Shown here: one piece after another, positions 18,900 to 32,197 of the stretch | Layout: each line of letters opens with the position of its first letter | Position numbering within the stretch: position 1 is the first letter of the stretch | Origin: Closterium sp. Naga37s-1 | Taxonomy: Eukaryota > Streptophyta > Zygnematophyceae > Desmidiales > Closteriaceae | Direction: 5' to 3' | NCBI GenBank assembly: GCA_947471745.1 | Contig: CANJKZ010000724.1 | Coordinates: 3,329,501-3,393,500 of the forward strand | Length of the DNA stretch: 64,000 nt | The notes under the pieces: generated by a model | Seen by the model: the letters and a program-made list of their open reading frames with translations, nothing else | What the model was told of the DNA's origin: nothing | The model's database searches: none | Position numbers and translations under genes: made by a program

Positions 18900-21469
18900 A
18901 TGGAGCATCTTGCTGCTACTGCGGGTGCTGCTGCTGCTGCTGCTCCACCTCAGATTCTCCCCCATCTTCAGTCACCCCAGACATCTCTTCTTCAGAGAAA
19001 GAAAACTCCACTTGCCTCGAAGGCCGCTGCACCTCATCGGCCTCTACACGGTGTACCAGGAAGCTTCTGCTGCTGCTGCTGCTTCCACCCCTTGTAGTAC
19101 AGGGACTCAAGGAATTTCACATCCATTGACACAGTCAACCTCTGGCTGGTCAAATAGCAGCCAACCCTTGTGATCCTTCGCAATCCCCAATTGCACGCCC
19201 CATCTCCCAGAAGCTTCCAGCTTCTCCCTTTTTTCCTTAGGCACATGAAACACCACCATGCAGCCATAGGCTCTCCGCATATTAACTGCTGGTGCATCCC
19301 CATACCACTTGGTGTAGGGGACCCACTGCTTGTCCCCATCTATTGCCAACACTTTGATCCTCACAAAATGGGTCCGGCAGCCCTCCACGCCCAAGGAGAG
19401 TGCGTGCACCTTCCTGCAGGGTCCGGTTGAACCGCTCAGCCACCCCGTTCTACTGAGGGTTGTAGAGAACTGTGAGTTGATGCTAGATCCCCTTCCGCTT
19501 CAGCTCCCCTTCAAAATCAGTGCCAATGAACTCTCCCCCTTTGTCGGTGCGAATCACCCTCACCTTGTGTCCACTCTCTCTTTGAGCCCTTGGCATCCAC
19601 TCCTTCAAAACAGCTGCTGCCACTTCCCCCTTATCTTCGGAGGGTACACCCACACCGCACGCGTGTGGTCATCCACAATGGTCAGGAAATAGTGGCTGCT
19701 CGTGAGAGAAGGGTCCCTCGCGGGGCCCACCACATCCATGTGCACAAGCGCGAGCAGTGCCTTGATTGGTCCTGTGCTGCTACAGAAGGGAAACTTTGGA
19801 AACTTAGTCTCAAGGCATGCAGGGCAGCTCCCAATCTCTTTTGCTGCCTCCTTCACCTCCAGTCCCATTAAGCTCCTATCCTTCACCATTTTCTCCAGCA
19901 TAGGAATGTTGATGTGACACAACCTCTCATGCCACGTCTCCCAATCGGCCTCACCGCTCCCAGATGAAGCCTTTGCCCATGCAGCTGTCCCATCCACAAC
20001 AGCAAGCACCTCACCATGTGGTTTTTGTAGCTGCTGCACCTTCTTGACTGCATCCAGGGCCCCATCAGTTGGTGCAGTCTCCTCTCCTCCCGCAGTCCCT
20101 TTAGCTGCTGCCGCTGGCGTTGCCGTTGCTGATGGTTTCCCATCCCAAGGGATGATGGGCATCTGCCATAAGTCCTTGATGGAGCTGCTCTTCTCCTCAA
20201 GGTTCCACAGCAGCAACTTCCCAAGCTTTGCACGACAACTGGTTGGGCCAAAGGTAACTTCAGCCTTTCTCTTCTGCAGTCGGCGCACAGAAAGAAGGTT
20301 AGCAGATAAACCATCAACCAGCAGCACATTCCCTAGCCCCACAAGCTCCCCATTGGCTCCCATCACCTTGGAATTCCCAACACCTATCACAGGGAGCAAA
20401 GCATCTAAAGCGGCAGCCACAAACTTAATATTCCCAGAAGGCTTTACCTCGTCAAGCTAATCTGCCCGTGGGGTCATGCGACTTGTGCAACCTGAATCTA
20501 TCACCCAGTGAGTGAGGGGGTGTATCACAACCTTCCCAACCGAACCTACATCACCCCTACTCCCTTGCACATCCTCAACCATGAGGAACATCCCAAAGAA
20601 GGCTTTACCTTATGCACTAGCACCTTGTGCACATGAACCTTGCAGAGCGCCGCTTTGTGCACGTTCGCCACTTGGCGGCTTCATGCATGGGGGCGCCCAT
20701 CCCTCAAGCCGGCTGGAACACTTGAACCACGGGTGTCCAGCCTTCTTGCAGTACCAGCAGGCTCCTTCCATTCTGGTGCTCCCCCTACCACCAGAGCTCC
20801 CATGCTCCCTCATTTTAGTCACCTGTGCCTCTCCCTCTGCCAAAGCCTTTCCCACAGCCTCGGCCTCTCCTACCCCCTCTTCCATTGCTGCCCCCTACAG
20901 CTCCATACCCCTCAGTAGTCTTGTTGGCAGCACCAACTCTCGTGTGGCGCCTGTAGAAGTCCTCCTGCAGAATCTGCTGCCGTAGCCAATCTGGTGTTCA
21001 TTGGTCCTGATGAGTGTTGAGGGTGGGGATGAGGTTGTCCCATGAGTTGTGGAGAACCGAGATGATCTTGGTGCACTGCTGCATCTGCGGCACCTTGCTG
21101 CCTGCCTCTGCCATCCTTGCATATGTGTCCTTGATCTTGTCAAGGACCGGCTTCACATCGTCTCCCGGTCGCATGGAGAGGGCAACCAACTCCTTTTCCA
21201 ACACAATCACCATGGGCAGCGTGTAGTAGCTTCCACGCCTTCGGTCCCGAGTCTTCGAGCTCCACCAAATCTTTGACGTGCTAGAACATGTCGTTGGTGA
21301 AGGACTGTAGGATCAGGTCGTACAGCACTGCGCTCTTCTCAATCCACCGATCGCGGACATTTCCTTCCTCAGGCATTTTCTCTCCCCCCATTGTAAGTTT
21401 CAGTAGCTTGTAGCGATTGAAGGCGCTCCTCATCCGCCCGCTCCATTCCTCATAGTTGGAGCCATCCAA
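18900..21469 (-). pseudogene. E6 gag, protease and integrase remnants
   Basis: Pieces on the minus strand, same family as E8 and E14. Gag N-terminus from 21469 (MDGSNYEEWSGRMRSAF), a stop at 21281, then frame changes; a second gag piece 21213-20998; a CX2CX4HX4C zinc knuckle (CWYCKKAGHPWFKC) in 20885-20610; the protease site as DSGCTSRMTPRAD with a stop right after it (20461-20459); HHCC and integrase 20420-19605 with HMDVVGP; integrase end 19409-19107. After the integrase only a CAG/Gln-rich stretch (18910-19090) remains. RT is missing, so there is an internal deletion. The product cannot function. Confidence 0.75.
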
Positions 21470-22020
21470 TGCCTCAATCTTGGATGCTGGCGGTCATATC
21501 TCTTTTCAGATGCATCTCCACTCCCTTCATTCATCTCCTCTTTTCCCAGTCACAGGTTTCAGCTCCTCCCTTACTGTCCAAACCGAAGTCCAAGTGTCGG
21601 CGCCAACGAAATTTCGGCATAGTTTCCCCTTAGCGGAAGTCACATCTAACCTTTAGAACTCCACTTAAGCACACCCACATGCCATGGTGGGTCTAGAAGG
21701 TTCTTCACACCTCAGTAGACTCTTCACAAAGTTCTTAATCAACTTTGATACCACTTGTTAGAGATGAAGGACGGAGTCTATGTGGATTAGGAACCGAAAT
21801 AACTCAAAATCATTGGACTACAACGGATGTTTCCAAGTGTTCGTTGGCAATTTGAGACTACTGTCGTGTAATCTTGCAAAAGGCTGTCTCTCGGTAAATT
21901 GCTGGCAATTCTTAACGTCGATTTCAGGCCAACAGAACCAACCTGAAGACAGCGAATCATTTTCGGAACTCAGGTGCCTTGATAACTTCCTGAGGTGACC
22001 TGCGCGTCGGCTCGACCCCA

Positions 22021-23500
22021 AGCGATACGGATAGTGTTGATTCTACACCGTTACACAAACCAAATTTTGTTAACAAACCATTGGCGCTTGTGAATAACAA
22101 GCAATGTTATAATGTATATTTTATCGGTCCAAATATGGATATTTAGTACAATTTATACCTAAACAAACCGTCCGCCATTAACAATACTTCGTTATTGTGC
22201 ATAATGAAATAGAGATATCAACATGCGAAAACAATACATCTTTTATCAACGAATATATATATACTAGTTTCTATTTACTGCAATATTATTTTTAACTTTG
22301 AGATTTGCAAGTAAATCCTCATTAAATCCTGGAAATGATTATTAATTCTATACCCTCACACAATAAATCATTGTTGATATGCTGACTGCATTAATATTCT
22401 AATCAAAATCCAGAAGCAGCTCTATTTTACGAAATTAATAACTATGGGTAGTATAAAACCACACATGAAAAGGGTAAACCATCTATCTCCAATTCAATAC
22501 AAGTATATCACCAAAAGCATAGTAGCCGCCAACAAGCGGCGTCTTCTCCTGATCGATCCATCTCTCAACATGGAGCTTCCTTTTGTCCATCTCCTTCTTG
22601 TTAAGCCCCTGGTCTAAGTAAAGGCTTGGCAAACCAGTCAGCATAGTATGCTCCACTTGTAGGGTGTAGAGAACATTTTGAGTGTGCATGGATAAGAAAT
22701 CAAATATGCAAAGTTACAAACTTACTGCAAAAAGTGCGTAACAGAGCTGCTCTATGGTGAGGGCAATGTCTTATGGAGGGTCCTTGCCATACCAGCACAC
22801 AGTAGTAGCAACAATAACAGGACTCGACATAGGTGTACCGTGCCTGGCATGCCAAGGCGAGCCAAGCAAATCTGCGCGTAAAGAAAATCGTTAGTTTAGG
22901 GCTGAGACAGGAACGTTTGATCATACGAACATACATGAAATATGAGCAGTCGCATATGGGGACAAGAACACTCCGTATTTCACCCCCGTAGTAAAAAAAC
23001 AAGAATCGCCACTAGCCGCGGATCGACATTGGTCGCGGATCGACCTAGCGATCGTGAAAAGATCCGAAAAAACGGGGAAAAGGCGACGACGTGACGACTT
23101 CGGAGCGGGCAAAAAAGGAGAGAATGATGGCGTGAAGTTAAAACGTCATGACCGGCCGGCACCAAGGAAAATTGCCGAGACAAGATGAGACTCTGCAAAA
23201 AAATACTACACCGACCGGGAAACTTTAGCTGAACACCCCCGAGAGTAAGAATTTCTTAAAATTATCCTACAGGGATGCTTTAATTAAGAATATTACCTTT
23301 TCCCTTGTTTTCAAGCCTTTGAAAAGATCAAGGGAAAGTTAGAGGGTAAGAGAAAGACTTTAGAAATAGTACCGGTACCAGAAAGGTTGGGAAACCAACT
23401 CTGGAGCGTTGAAAAGGGTCGAGCGTTCCGAGGAGTTAATATTCTCTCCCAACAGCGCAGTGTTAAGGCTCCCCATTTCCCACAGGTGGAGCCTATATAG
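22021..23500. other. AT-rich spacer without a clear gene
   Basis: 22021-22480 is AT-rich and closed in all frames. On the minus strand, 22873-22734 looks exon-like: an acceptor-like CGCGCAG before it, TTTTTGCA then GTAAGT after it. 22689-22483 gives an open stretch with VEHTMLTGLPSLYLDQ. I recognise no family and the reading frames carry stops. 23230-23500 has no feature I can name. It could be host DNA between E6 and gypsy B, or an old element. Confidence 0.3.
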
Positions 23501-23689
23501 CTGCAAAGGCTTATGGGAAGCTTCCAGGCCCAGGAGAATGCATCGGCCTCAGAAAAATCCTTCTACCCCCCAGGAATGATTATTTTGATGTACCCTATGA
23601 CCATATTCATGAGACCATCTTCGGTTACTCAGAGCAGCAGCAGCCACTACTCCTCGAGGTGCTCTGCAAAAGGCGACGCCTCTAGGCAA

Positions 23690-24684
23690 TGGTGGATAGT
23701 GGTGCGTCCCACCCGTTGTGTGACCGCGAGACGTTGGAGATGGGGTGTCCTCAAAGGAGACCTAGTTTACAGCAACGATGGTGGACGGCACGAAGCTTCC
23801 CATCCACGGCGAGTCAACACTGCAACTGCGCATAGGTGCGTTGAGGTAGAAGCCGACGTTGCCAATCACAAACATCAAAGGGTTTAGATATCATCTTGGG
23901 GCATGATTTTCTAAAGCCGTTCAACCCCGAGATAGACTGGGTCAACCGTAAAGCCAGCATCTACAACAACGGGAAACGTGTGGAGCTGCGAAGCTGGACG
24001 GATACAGGGTATATTCCAGAAACGACACTTGCATAGTTCGAGCAAGCAGTAAATGAGAGTAACATAGGTTACTTGGCGCTAATAATGGCAGCAGCTGAGG
24101 AGGAAAAACCGGACTAGGAGCTACTTGTAGCAGCACGAACTGTGTTGGAGGAGCACAAGGACATCATGCTGGACGATCTATCTTCAGGAGTGCCTCCAAC
24201 GCAAACCCACGAGCATGAGATCATGGAAGAGCCAGGTGCAAAACCAGTCTCACGTGCACCATACCGCCTCAGCCCAATCCACCATACCTCACCAACAATC
24301 TTTTCGAAGCTGGACCTACGGTCAGGTTACTAGCATTTTTGTGTTTTTGGGGGGGAGGACTTGCAGGTGAACCCAGGAGGAAATCTGGCCCCCTTTCCTA
24401 CACCGGTCCACTGAGAGCTCGTGTTAAAGATACTAGCACAAGATGGTAAATAATTCAATCCACAAAACGGCATTCTGTACCAGATACGGCACCTACAAAT
24501 ACTTAGTGATGCTGTTCAAACTCTGCAACGCACAAGCGACATGAATCATATGTTACGCCCCCCGCTAGACGGATGCGTAATAATGTACCTGGACGACATT
24601 ATCATCTACGTGAAACTGTCAGAAAGCTACTTCGTCCTGAAGAAGGTGCAGTTTCTCGGGCACATGGTGAGTGCTAAGGGCGTA
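23690..24684 (+). pseudogene. Gypsy B protease and first part of RT, cut by E8
   Basis: Recognisable pieces with many stops: protease active site VDSGASHPLC (23692-23721), protease C-terminus GLDIILGHDFLKPFNPEIDW (23882-23941), the RT start region EEHKDIMLDDLSSGVPP near 24150, FSKLDLRSGY (24304-24333), and the catalytic MYLDDIIIY (24583-24609), which keeps LDD for the usual YLDD/FLDD. The order is that of Ty3/gypsy. The copy is broken at E8 (target duplication tacgt, 24685-24689) and resumes at 30163. Confidence 0.75.
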
Positions 24685-24689
24685 TACGT

Positions 24690-25135
24690 TGTTGGGTGCA
24701 AAATATTATTTTTGCACTGCAACCAGCCGCCTGCATGACGTTATGCATTTTGTGTGTCTTCTGTGTGCATTCATTTTCGCATTTCGTTTCATGTGCTGTT
24801 TCTGTGGGATCATGATCAGTCATGGCGGATCATGACGAGTCATGTTCGTTCATGTCGGCTCATGTACGTTCATGTCATTCTTGGTTTTATTATTGGAATT
24901 CTACTACTACGTATTGACGAGAGTAGAAACACAACAAAGTGCTGCCGAAACTCTGCTCGACCAGAATCCTCACTCTACAAGCTACGTTGAGCATAACTAC
25001 TCACTTGTTTTCTACGCCCTTGGCTATGAGGTGACATGCTGTCACACTCGGGGGGTTATAAGTGATATTAAGTGTTGCCTAACTTACGCTCGTGAGCTGA
25101 GTTTAATCGCTTCCGCATAGTACTTAGACATAACA
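24690..25135 (+). repeat. E8 5' LTR
   Basis: 446 bp, TGTTGGGTGC...ATAACA. It has short repeats of (T/G)CATG and GATCATGA around 24800-24880, and a TA-free region where a promoter would be expected; I cannot place a TATA box with confidence. Confidence 0.92.
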
Positions 25136-25180
25136 CGTGGTATCAGAGCTGGTCCTTAGTCGTTTCTGACGTACCCAACG

Positions 25181-28100
25181 ATGGGAGAGACTGGTGAAGA
25201 AGGGAACTCAGCCCCCGTGAGCAGTGGTAGCCAGGAATCTGGAGTATCCGCGCCTAGGGGAGCACGGACGAACCAAGGCCCGCTGCTAAGGGAAATGCTG
25301 AAGAACTTCACAGTTGACAAATTTAGTGGCGAAGGGTACGACGACTGGTCCTGGAAGATGCAACTTTATTTTTGGCAGATAGGACTTCTCAAAGTCATGA
25401 TCGGTAGTGAAAAGCGCCCTAGCAATCCGGAGCTCCAGGGCGATTGGGATGAACGTTCATCAGCTGGATACTATATCCTTTCTCAGAGTTTAGATCTTGC
25501 CCAACGCCAGCATATCATGCACCTTCTCCCAGAGGATGAGTGCGGACCCAAGGCGTGGGCCGTGCTTAAAGACCTTCACGCACCAACATCAGTTGTAGCC
25601 ACCCTTATGCTTGAGAGAGAGCTCTCCACCCTGCGCCTCAGTGAAGGAGAACCCGTTCAGCCCGTCCTGGACAAGCTTAGGGACCTCTACGCCAAATTAG
25701 CCATTGCCGGCATAACCTACCCCGAACAAACCAAGTGTGTGAAGATGTTGTCGCTGCTGCCGGAGTCTTGGATGGTCTTCACCAGCGGACTCAGTCTTCC
25801 CCAAAACCAGAGCCTCTGGACCTTGGAGTGGATTCGTACTAAAATCCTTGAGGAGGACTTTCGGAGGCGTCAATTGAGGGGAAGTGAAGAGGGGAGCAGC
25901 AGCTATGCCATGCAAGGAGGAAAACGGGGTGGAGGCAAGAAATGGCAAGGGGCTGGAAAAGGAGCTGCAAAGGATGAGGAGCTCTCCAACCAGCAAGGCG
26001 GCAGAGGAGCAGGACGTGGTGGAGGCAGAGGTGGCAAAGGTGGTGGAAGGGGACCTGGGAGGATGGAGGGCAAATGCTGGTACTGTGAGAAAGTGGGTCA
26101 CCTGTGGTTTAAATGCAAGACTAAACACACCTGGTGGACCCCCTCCAACAGGACTCAAGATGGGAGCGGCGCCAGAGCGGTTGCCGATGATGAACCGACC
26201 GAACAGGAGGAGAGGGAAGCCGGTCAGTTCTTCCACGTTGGAGAGCCGGATGAGGACGCAGTGGTCGCCCATGCTGGAGCTGCACTGCACCCGCTCAACA
26301 CGTGGATTCTAGATACAGGAGCGGCATGGACCATGACTCCAAGGGCCGACCTCCTTGACAAAGTAGGGACTGCACCAATTGCGAAGGTGAAGTCGGCATC
26401 CGAGCATGCTCTCAAGGTGACGGGGGTGGGACGTGCTGCATTCAAAGGAGCCGATGGCAAACCAGTGGTGCTAACTGACGTGCTTCTTGTCCCTGACCTT
26501 AAAGCTAACCTCATCTCCCTCAGGAAACTAGGCAAGTGCGGGGTCAGCACCTCCACCGAGGGAGCCAAGACATTCACGGGGCAGCTGGGAAAGCGGGTGT
26601 TGTGGGACCTCCACGAGAGCCGTGACATCTGCAACTCCATGTGGCAGCTTCCTGTGATGACATGGGGCAAGGGAGGTGGATCCGAGGGGGAGTGCAACGC
26701 TGTAGTTGCAGAGGAGCTGAAGGTTTCAGCGAGGAGCGGTGAAACGGACTAGATGACAGCTCACCGTCGTCTCGGGCACATTGCCATTCCCGCACTGCAG
26801 CAACTGCAAAAGGAGGAAGGGGTTAAGGGACTGAAGCTGACAGGTGCAGCAACAACCCACAAATGTGAGACTTGCTTGCTAAGCAAGTTCACTCGGTTCC
26901 CGTTCCATACAACCGAGGAAGGCGGCAAGAAACTGCTGGAGCTGGTGCATATGGATGTGGTGGGGCCGCTACCGGTTGTGGGGGAGCGTGGTGAGAGGTA
27001 CTTCCTCACCATCGTGGATGATTGGAGCCGTGTCACCTGGACTTACCCAATCAAGAAGAAGGACCATGTGCCGTCCACCATACGCGATGAATGGCTGCCG
27101 TTAGTGGAGAAACAGTCTGGGCAGAAGGTGAAGCGGATTAGGACTGACAGGGGTGGGGAGTTCCTTGGGGAGGAGCTAACTGCATGGCTGAAGAAGCAGG
27201 GCATCATTCGAGAGCTCACCACCTCTTACACACCACAGTCCAATGGCATAGCAGAACGGGCAAACCGCACGGTATTAGAAACGGCACGGGCACTTCTCAT
27301 TGAGTCAGGGATGGTTAATCCAAAATGGCCACATGCTGTGCGCCACGCCACGGTGGTTAAGAACAGGGTGTTCACCAACGTCGGTGGTGAGTCATGGGTC
27401 CCCATGGAGAGGTGGCTTGGGAGGAAGCCGCCCATCGACATGCTGCGTGTGTTTGGCTGCATGGCGGTGGCCCACATCCCAAAGGCCCATCGCCACAAGC
27501 TGGGTGCAACTGCTGCGTGGTGTGTGCATCTGGGGTTGGCTGCCGAAAGCAAGGGGTGGCTGCTGTGGGAGCCGAGCAAGGGAGTTGTGCTTGACAGCAG
27601 GGATGTCAAGTTCATGGAAGACATCACCTATGGGAGCTGGTCCAAGCAACCAAAGGAGCAGATCGTGCAGCAACTGCAGCAGGCCACCATGGGGTTTGAG
27701 ATTCACAAGGAGTGGATTGGGGGGGAGACTTCAACGGTACATGGGGAGGAAGGTGCAGCAGAGCTTCCCGTGATCAAGGACGTGGAGCCAACGGCTGCAC
27801 CAGAAGACTGCACCCCATAACACGTGTGCTTCCCCCCACCCTTCCCCCAAGGAGAACCCAAACTAAACCCCCCCCCACAGGACGTGGCCTTTCACCCATG
27901 ATCAAAAGGCAGATGCGAGCAGCTGCATTGAAGCTGAGGGACTACAAAGTAGCCAGGGGAGAGCAGCAGCAACCCGATGCGTTACTGGTGCTTCAAAGCA
28001 GCTGTGACTCTGATGAGGAAGCGGAGGAAGAAGTCTACTGCTTCATGGCACCCGCACCAACTCAGCCACTGACCATGGTAGAAGCACTTAACGGACCAGA

Positions 28101-29665
28101 TAGGGACAAGTGGCTGGCGTCAAGAGATGCTGAGTATAATAGCCAAATGGAGAATGGGACTTGGGAGCTGGTGCCACTGCCGGAGGGAAAGAAAGCCATA
28201 AGCTGTGGCTGGATTCCAAGGTTAAAAACTGACAACAAAGGAGCCGTGTCAGTTTACAAGAGTAGGCTGGTGGCAAGGGGTTACCAACAGAAAAAAAGGG
28301 AGGATTTCAAGGAGACCTTTGCTGCAACTGCCAAGACACCAACCTTGTGTGTTCTCCTTGCCGGTGCAGTTGTGTGTGGGTGGGTGATAATCCAGATGGA
28401 CATCACCACAGCCTTCCTCTATGGGCTGATTGATGTGGAGGTGTTCATGTCGCAGCCGCCAGGTTATGAGGATGGCACCGGGCGTGTGTGCAAGCTGAAG
28501 AAGGCCATCTGTGGCCTCAAACAAGCACCACGCTGTTGGTACAAGAAGCTGTCTTCGGTTTTGGAGGAGATAGGGTTCAGGGCGAGTGCATATGATGAGG
28601 GCCTTTTCCTCATGGGGGAGAAGGAGAGCCTCGTTATGTTCCTGGTGTACGTGGACGACATCCTCTTGTTCGGGAGCAACAAGCAGGAAGTGATGAAGGT
28701 GCAGCAGAAACTGATGCAAAACTTCAAGTGCAAGACTCTGGGGGAGGCGAACTACTACTTGGGAATGCATATTGAGAGGGATGTTAGCAATGGATATGTG
28801 AAGCTGCACCAGGAGAAGTACATCAATGACATGGGGAGCAAGTATGAGATAGAGGTCACAAGGAAGATTACCACACCCCTTCCATCCGGATTCAAACTCA
28901 TCAAAGCCGGTGAGAACGAAGGAGTGGATCAGTGGGAGCAGGCTCGTTTTCAGTCCATGGTGGGGAGCTTGCTCTATGCAGCAGTGCACACCAGGCCGGA
29001 CATCTCCTTTGCTGTGGGGCAGCTGGCCAGGGTGGTGCAAAATCCCACCGAGGAGCAGGTGGATGCAGCAGACCGAATCATCCAGTATCTAAACTCCTAC
29101 CCCACCGTTGGAGTTCAGTACTCAGCCGTGGCTGAAGCAGAAGGGAGCAGAGGTTCTCAAGGAGAAGGGGGAGCAGCTCGGGGAAAGGGAGCTATTCCTC
29201 ACCGGGTTTGCCGATGCAACATGGGTCTCGGAAAAGGAGGACATGTCCTCAGTGGGAGGATATGTATGCGTCATTGGTGGTGGGCCCGTGAGCTGGAGGT
29301 CAAAGAAACAGGTGGAAACGGTGGGCTCATCAGCTGAAGCAGAGTACATGTCGATGTACCACGCAGCCAAGGAGCTGATTTGGCTGAGGAAGCTGCTGGA
29401 AGAGATAGGGCATGAGCAGAAAACAGCTACCCCGTTGTTTTGTGACAACTCAAGTGCCATCGCAATGTCCAATAATGTTGTGCTGCATGGGCTCACCAAG
29501 CACATGCAGATCAAATGGCATTGGCTGCTGAAGGAGGTGCAGAGGGGATCAATCCAGCCCCTCTATGTGAAGACGCAGCAGCAGCCGGCAGATTTTCTCA
29601 CGAAGCGGTTGGCTGAAGAACCCCACTGGCGCTGTGCTAAGCTGTGCAACATGAGTCTTAACTAG
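25181..29665 (+). pseudogene. E8 gag-pol polyprotein, disabled
   Basis: Begins MGETGEEGN at 25181. Gag domain with FSGEGYDDWSWKMQ near 25320, Gly-rich tract, CX2CX4HX4C knuckle (CWYCEKVGHLWFKC, 26075-26116), protease with DTGA (LDTGAAWTMTPRADL, near 26310-26355) where copia usually has DSG. A TAG at 26750-26752 replaces the Trp seen at this place in E14. Integrase 26753-27600 with HMDVVGP, TDRGGEF and NGIAERANR. A frame change near 27800. RT 28030-28700 with MDITTAFLYG and YVDDILLF. A second frame change near 29150. RNase H ends at 29665. Apart from these three lesions the copy is nearly whole, so it was inactivated fairly recently. It belongs with E14 and E6. Confidence 0.9.
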
Positions 29666-29711
29666 GCTCACGCAAGGGGAGTACAAGCAGGCGACTGCTT
29701 GAGGGGGAGTT

Positions 29712-30157
29712 TGTTGGTAGCAAAATATTATTTTTGCACTGCAACCAGCCGCCTGCATGACGTTATGCATTTTGTGTGTGTTCTGTGTGCATTCGTTTTC
29801 GCATTTCGTTTCATGTGCTGTTTCTGTGGGATCATGATCAGTCATGGCGGATCATGACGAGTCATGTTCATTCATGTCGGCTCATGTACGTTCATGTCAT
29901 TCTTGCTTTTATTATTGGAATTCTACTACTACGTATTGACGAGAGTAGAAACACAACGAAGTGCTGCCGAAACTCTGCTCGACCAGAACCCTCACTCTAC
30001 AAGCTACGTTGAGCATAACTACTCACTTGTTTTCTACGCCCTTGGCTATGAGGTGACATGCTATCACACTCGGGGGGCTACAAGTGATGTTAAGTGTTGC
30101 CTAACTTACGCTCGTGAGCTGAGTTTAATCGCTTCCGCATAGTACTTAGACATAACA
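29712..30157 (+). repeat. E8 3' LTR
   Basis: 446 bp, TGTTGGTAGC...ATAACA, about 97% like 24690-25135 by eye, followed by tacgt at 30158-30162. Confidence 0.92.
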
Positions 30158-30162
30158 TACGT

Positions 30163-32197
30163 GGACCCGCAGATAATTGAAGCTATCAAGGAGTGGAAAG
30201 TTCTGGAGAACATCAAGGAGTTGCAACAATTTCTAGGCTTCGCTAACTACTCAAACAAGTTTGTGCCATAGTACGCTAGGATAGCATCGCCACTTGCGAA
30301 TGTACTGAAAAGGGATACTCCTTAATCCTCAATAGCAAGCCATGAAGCAGCTACAGACGGCACTGAATACTGCTCTAGGACTCATCCTACCGGATCCAGA
30401 GAAATATTACGTCGTGGAAGCTGTCGCTAATGACCAGGCAGTTGGAGCAGTACTGATGCAGGATCACAGATGCGGTTTGCAACCCTTTGCTTACCTCAGT
30501 AAGAGGCTACATGGAGCTGAACTAAATTACCCAATCCATGATAAGGAAGCCTTAGCGATAGTCACAACCTTCAAGGCGCAGAGGTGCTACTTAGAGGGAG
30601 CTAAGACCACAATCTAGACTGACCACTGCAGTCTCAAATACCAAGTTGCAGCCTACGCTCTTACCATGATAGGTGCGGTGGATGGACTTCATGGAAACAC
30701 AGTTCCACTATAACATCATCAACAAGCCAGGACTACACAACAAGGCGGATGCACTGAGCCGCCCAGGGCATATAGCAGGAGGCATCCAGCTCGACGGGAT
30801 GAACCATCTGGTCAAGGGTACTCCGTGGACGCAGAAATCTCTACAGCAAGGAAACAGAAACTGTTATAGTGGGAGAAAGACCTAGTGGTAAGAAAAGGTT
30901 TAGGAAAGATTTGGGTACCGAACTATGCCCCGCTTCGACAGATCCTACTAGAGGAGCTCTACGATATGGCATGCGTGGGACATTTCGCAAGTAACAAGAC
31001 GTTAGCGGGAATAGCAAAATAGTAATACTGCCTCCGGATCGCAGCAAACATGCAGCAGTTCGTCACCTCATGCGACACGTGATAACTGATAAAGAGTAGC
31101 AAGCGGAAAAAAACAGCGTTACTTCAGCATCTACCCGTACCGGAGCAGCCAGGGCAAGACGTGGTGATCGACAGTTCTTGTGGTGATCGACAGTTCTCTA
31201 TAATGGGACACTTCACCCCGACCAATGCCACGGCTTCAGCTCAAGCAACTGCTTGCCTCTTCTTCGACCGCATCGTCAACTTTCACGGCATCCCCGCTAC
31301 ACTCATCTCCGACACGGACCCAAAGTTCACTAGTAAGTTTTGGAGGGAACTCATGGGTTTGTTGGGGACATAGCTTGCAATGTCTTCAGCATACCAACCC
31401 CAGACTAATGAACTAACAGTGCGACTGAATCAGGTGGTTGAACAGTTACTGCGTACAGCATGCAAAGACGATATAAGCCTCTGGGATCTACAATCATCAA
31501 CGCTTGATTTTACTTACAACAACGCATCACACACGGCCACTGGAAAATCTCCTTTCTTCAAGGGCTACAGACGGGAACCAATCACACCACAACAGCCAAC
31601 CACACTGGCACATGTCCAAGCCGCACATGACTTCGTCACCACCATGCAGCAGTTATAGGAGAAGGCTCAGCGACGTCTCACCACGATGCAGAACTCTTAG
31701 AAGCAGTATGCAGATCGACATTGACTAGATCACTCAGTAGCAGTCGGAAATCAGGTGCTTCTTGACACACGCAACTTGGACGTGTCTAATCTACTGTCTA
31801 AGCTCCAACCTCACTTCTGTGGTCCTTTTTGCGTTGAGCCTATGGTAGACCAGCTACATTCCACTTGTGCTTACCGACTACGTGGAAGCTTCACAACACT
31901 TTCCATATTCAGCTACTGAAGCCCTACAAAGACTCCAACCAACAGTTCCACGGACGTCAGCTACCGCCACCACCACCTGTTCTCATTCAGGATGAACCAG
32001 AGTACGAGGTGGAACGTGTCCTCGCTCATCAACGCAGACGCGGCAACACGCTCGAGTTCCTAATATGCTGGAAATGATATGACTTATCAGGGACAGTTGG
32101 GTTGCAGAAGCTGATATGGGCAACGCACGCCGTGCTCTCGATGATTATCTTGTCAAGCTGGATATTTCTCACATCACCCATCTTTGAGGGGGGGACA
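30163..32197 (+). pseudogene. Gypsy B RT end, RNase H, integrase and chromodomain remnants
   Basis: Continues gypsy B after E8: the RT thumb region LQQFLGFANYSNKFVP (30222-30269), then stops; RNase H 30342-30617 with EAVANDQAVGAVLMQD; ALSRPG linker (near 30755); integrase pieces with LISDTDPKFTSKFW (31300-31341), SSAYQPQTN and YNNASHTATGKSPF; and at the end a chromodomain, EYEVERVLAHQ then LICWK and a stop where Gly is expected (32075-32077). The chromodomain places it among chromoviruses, which use this domain to target chromatin. A G-rich polypurine tract TTTGAGGGGGGGAC precedes 32198. The number of stops shows it is old. Confidence 0.75.

Larger units (their letters stand above)
17679..22020 (-). 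mobile_element. E6: old, RT-less copia element
   Basis: The first 65 or so bases of 17679 onward (TGCTAGAGATTAAGG) match 21756 onward (TGTTAGAGATGAAGG) at roughly four bases in five, as two diverged LTR ends. The minus-strand primer binding site TGGTATCAAAG is at 21753-21743. A polypurine tract (AGCTCCCCCTC on the plus strand, 18526-18536) would put the 3' LTR at 17679-18525. The 5' LTR cannot be followed far beyond 21825, so the right boundary is uncertain. The interior holds broken gag, protease and integrase, but no RT or RNase H. Confidence 0.6.
24690..30157 (+). mobile_element. E8: full-length copia element inserted in gypsy B
   Basis: Two 446-bp LTRs (24690-25135 and 29712-30157) flanked by target duplication tacgt (24685-24689 and 30158-30162). 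By eye the LTRs differ at about a dozen positions (near 3%), so it is older than E4 and E5. The primer binding site TGGTATCAGAGCTGG is at 25138-25152. The polypurine tract GAGGGGGAGTTT precedes the 3' LTR. The coding region has one nonsense change and two frame changes. Confidence 0.95.
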
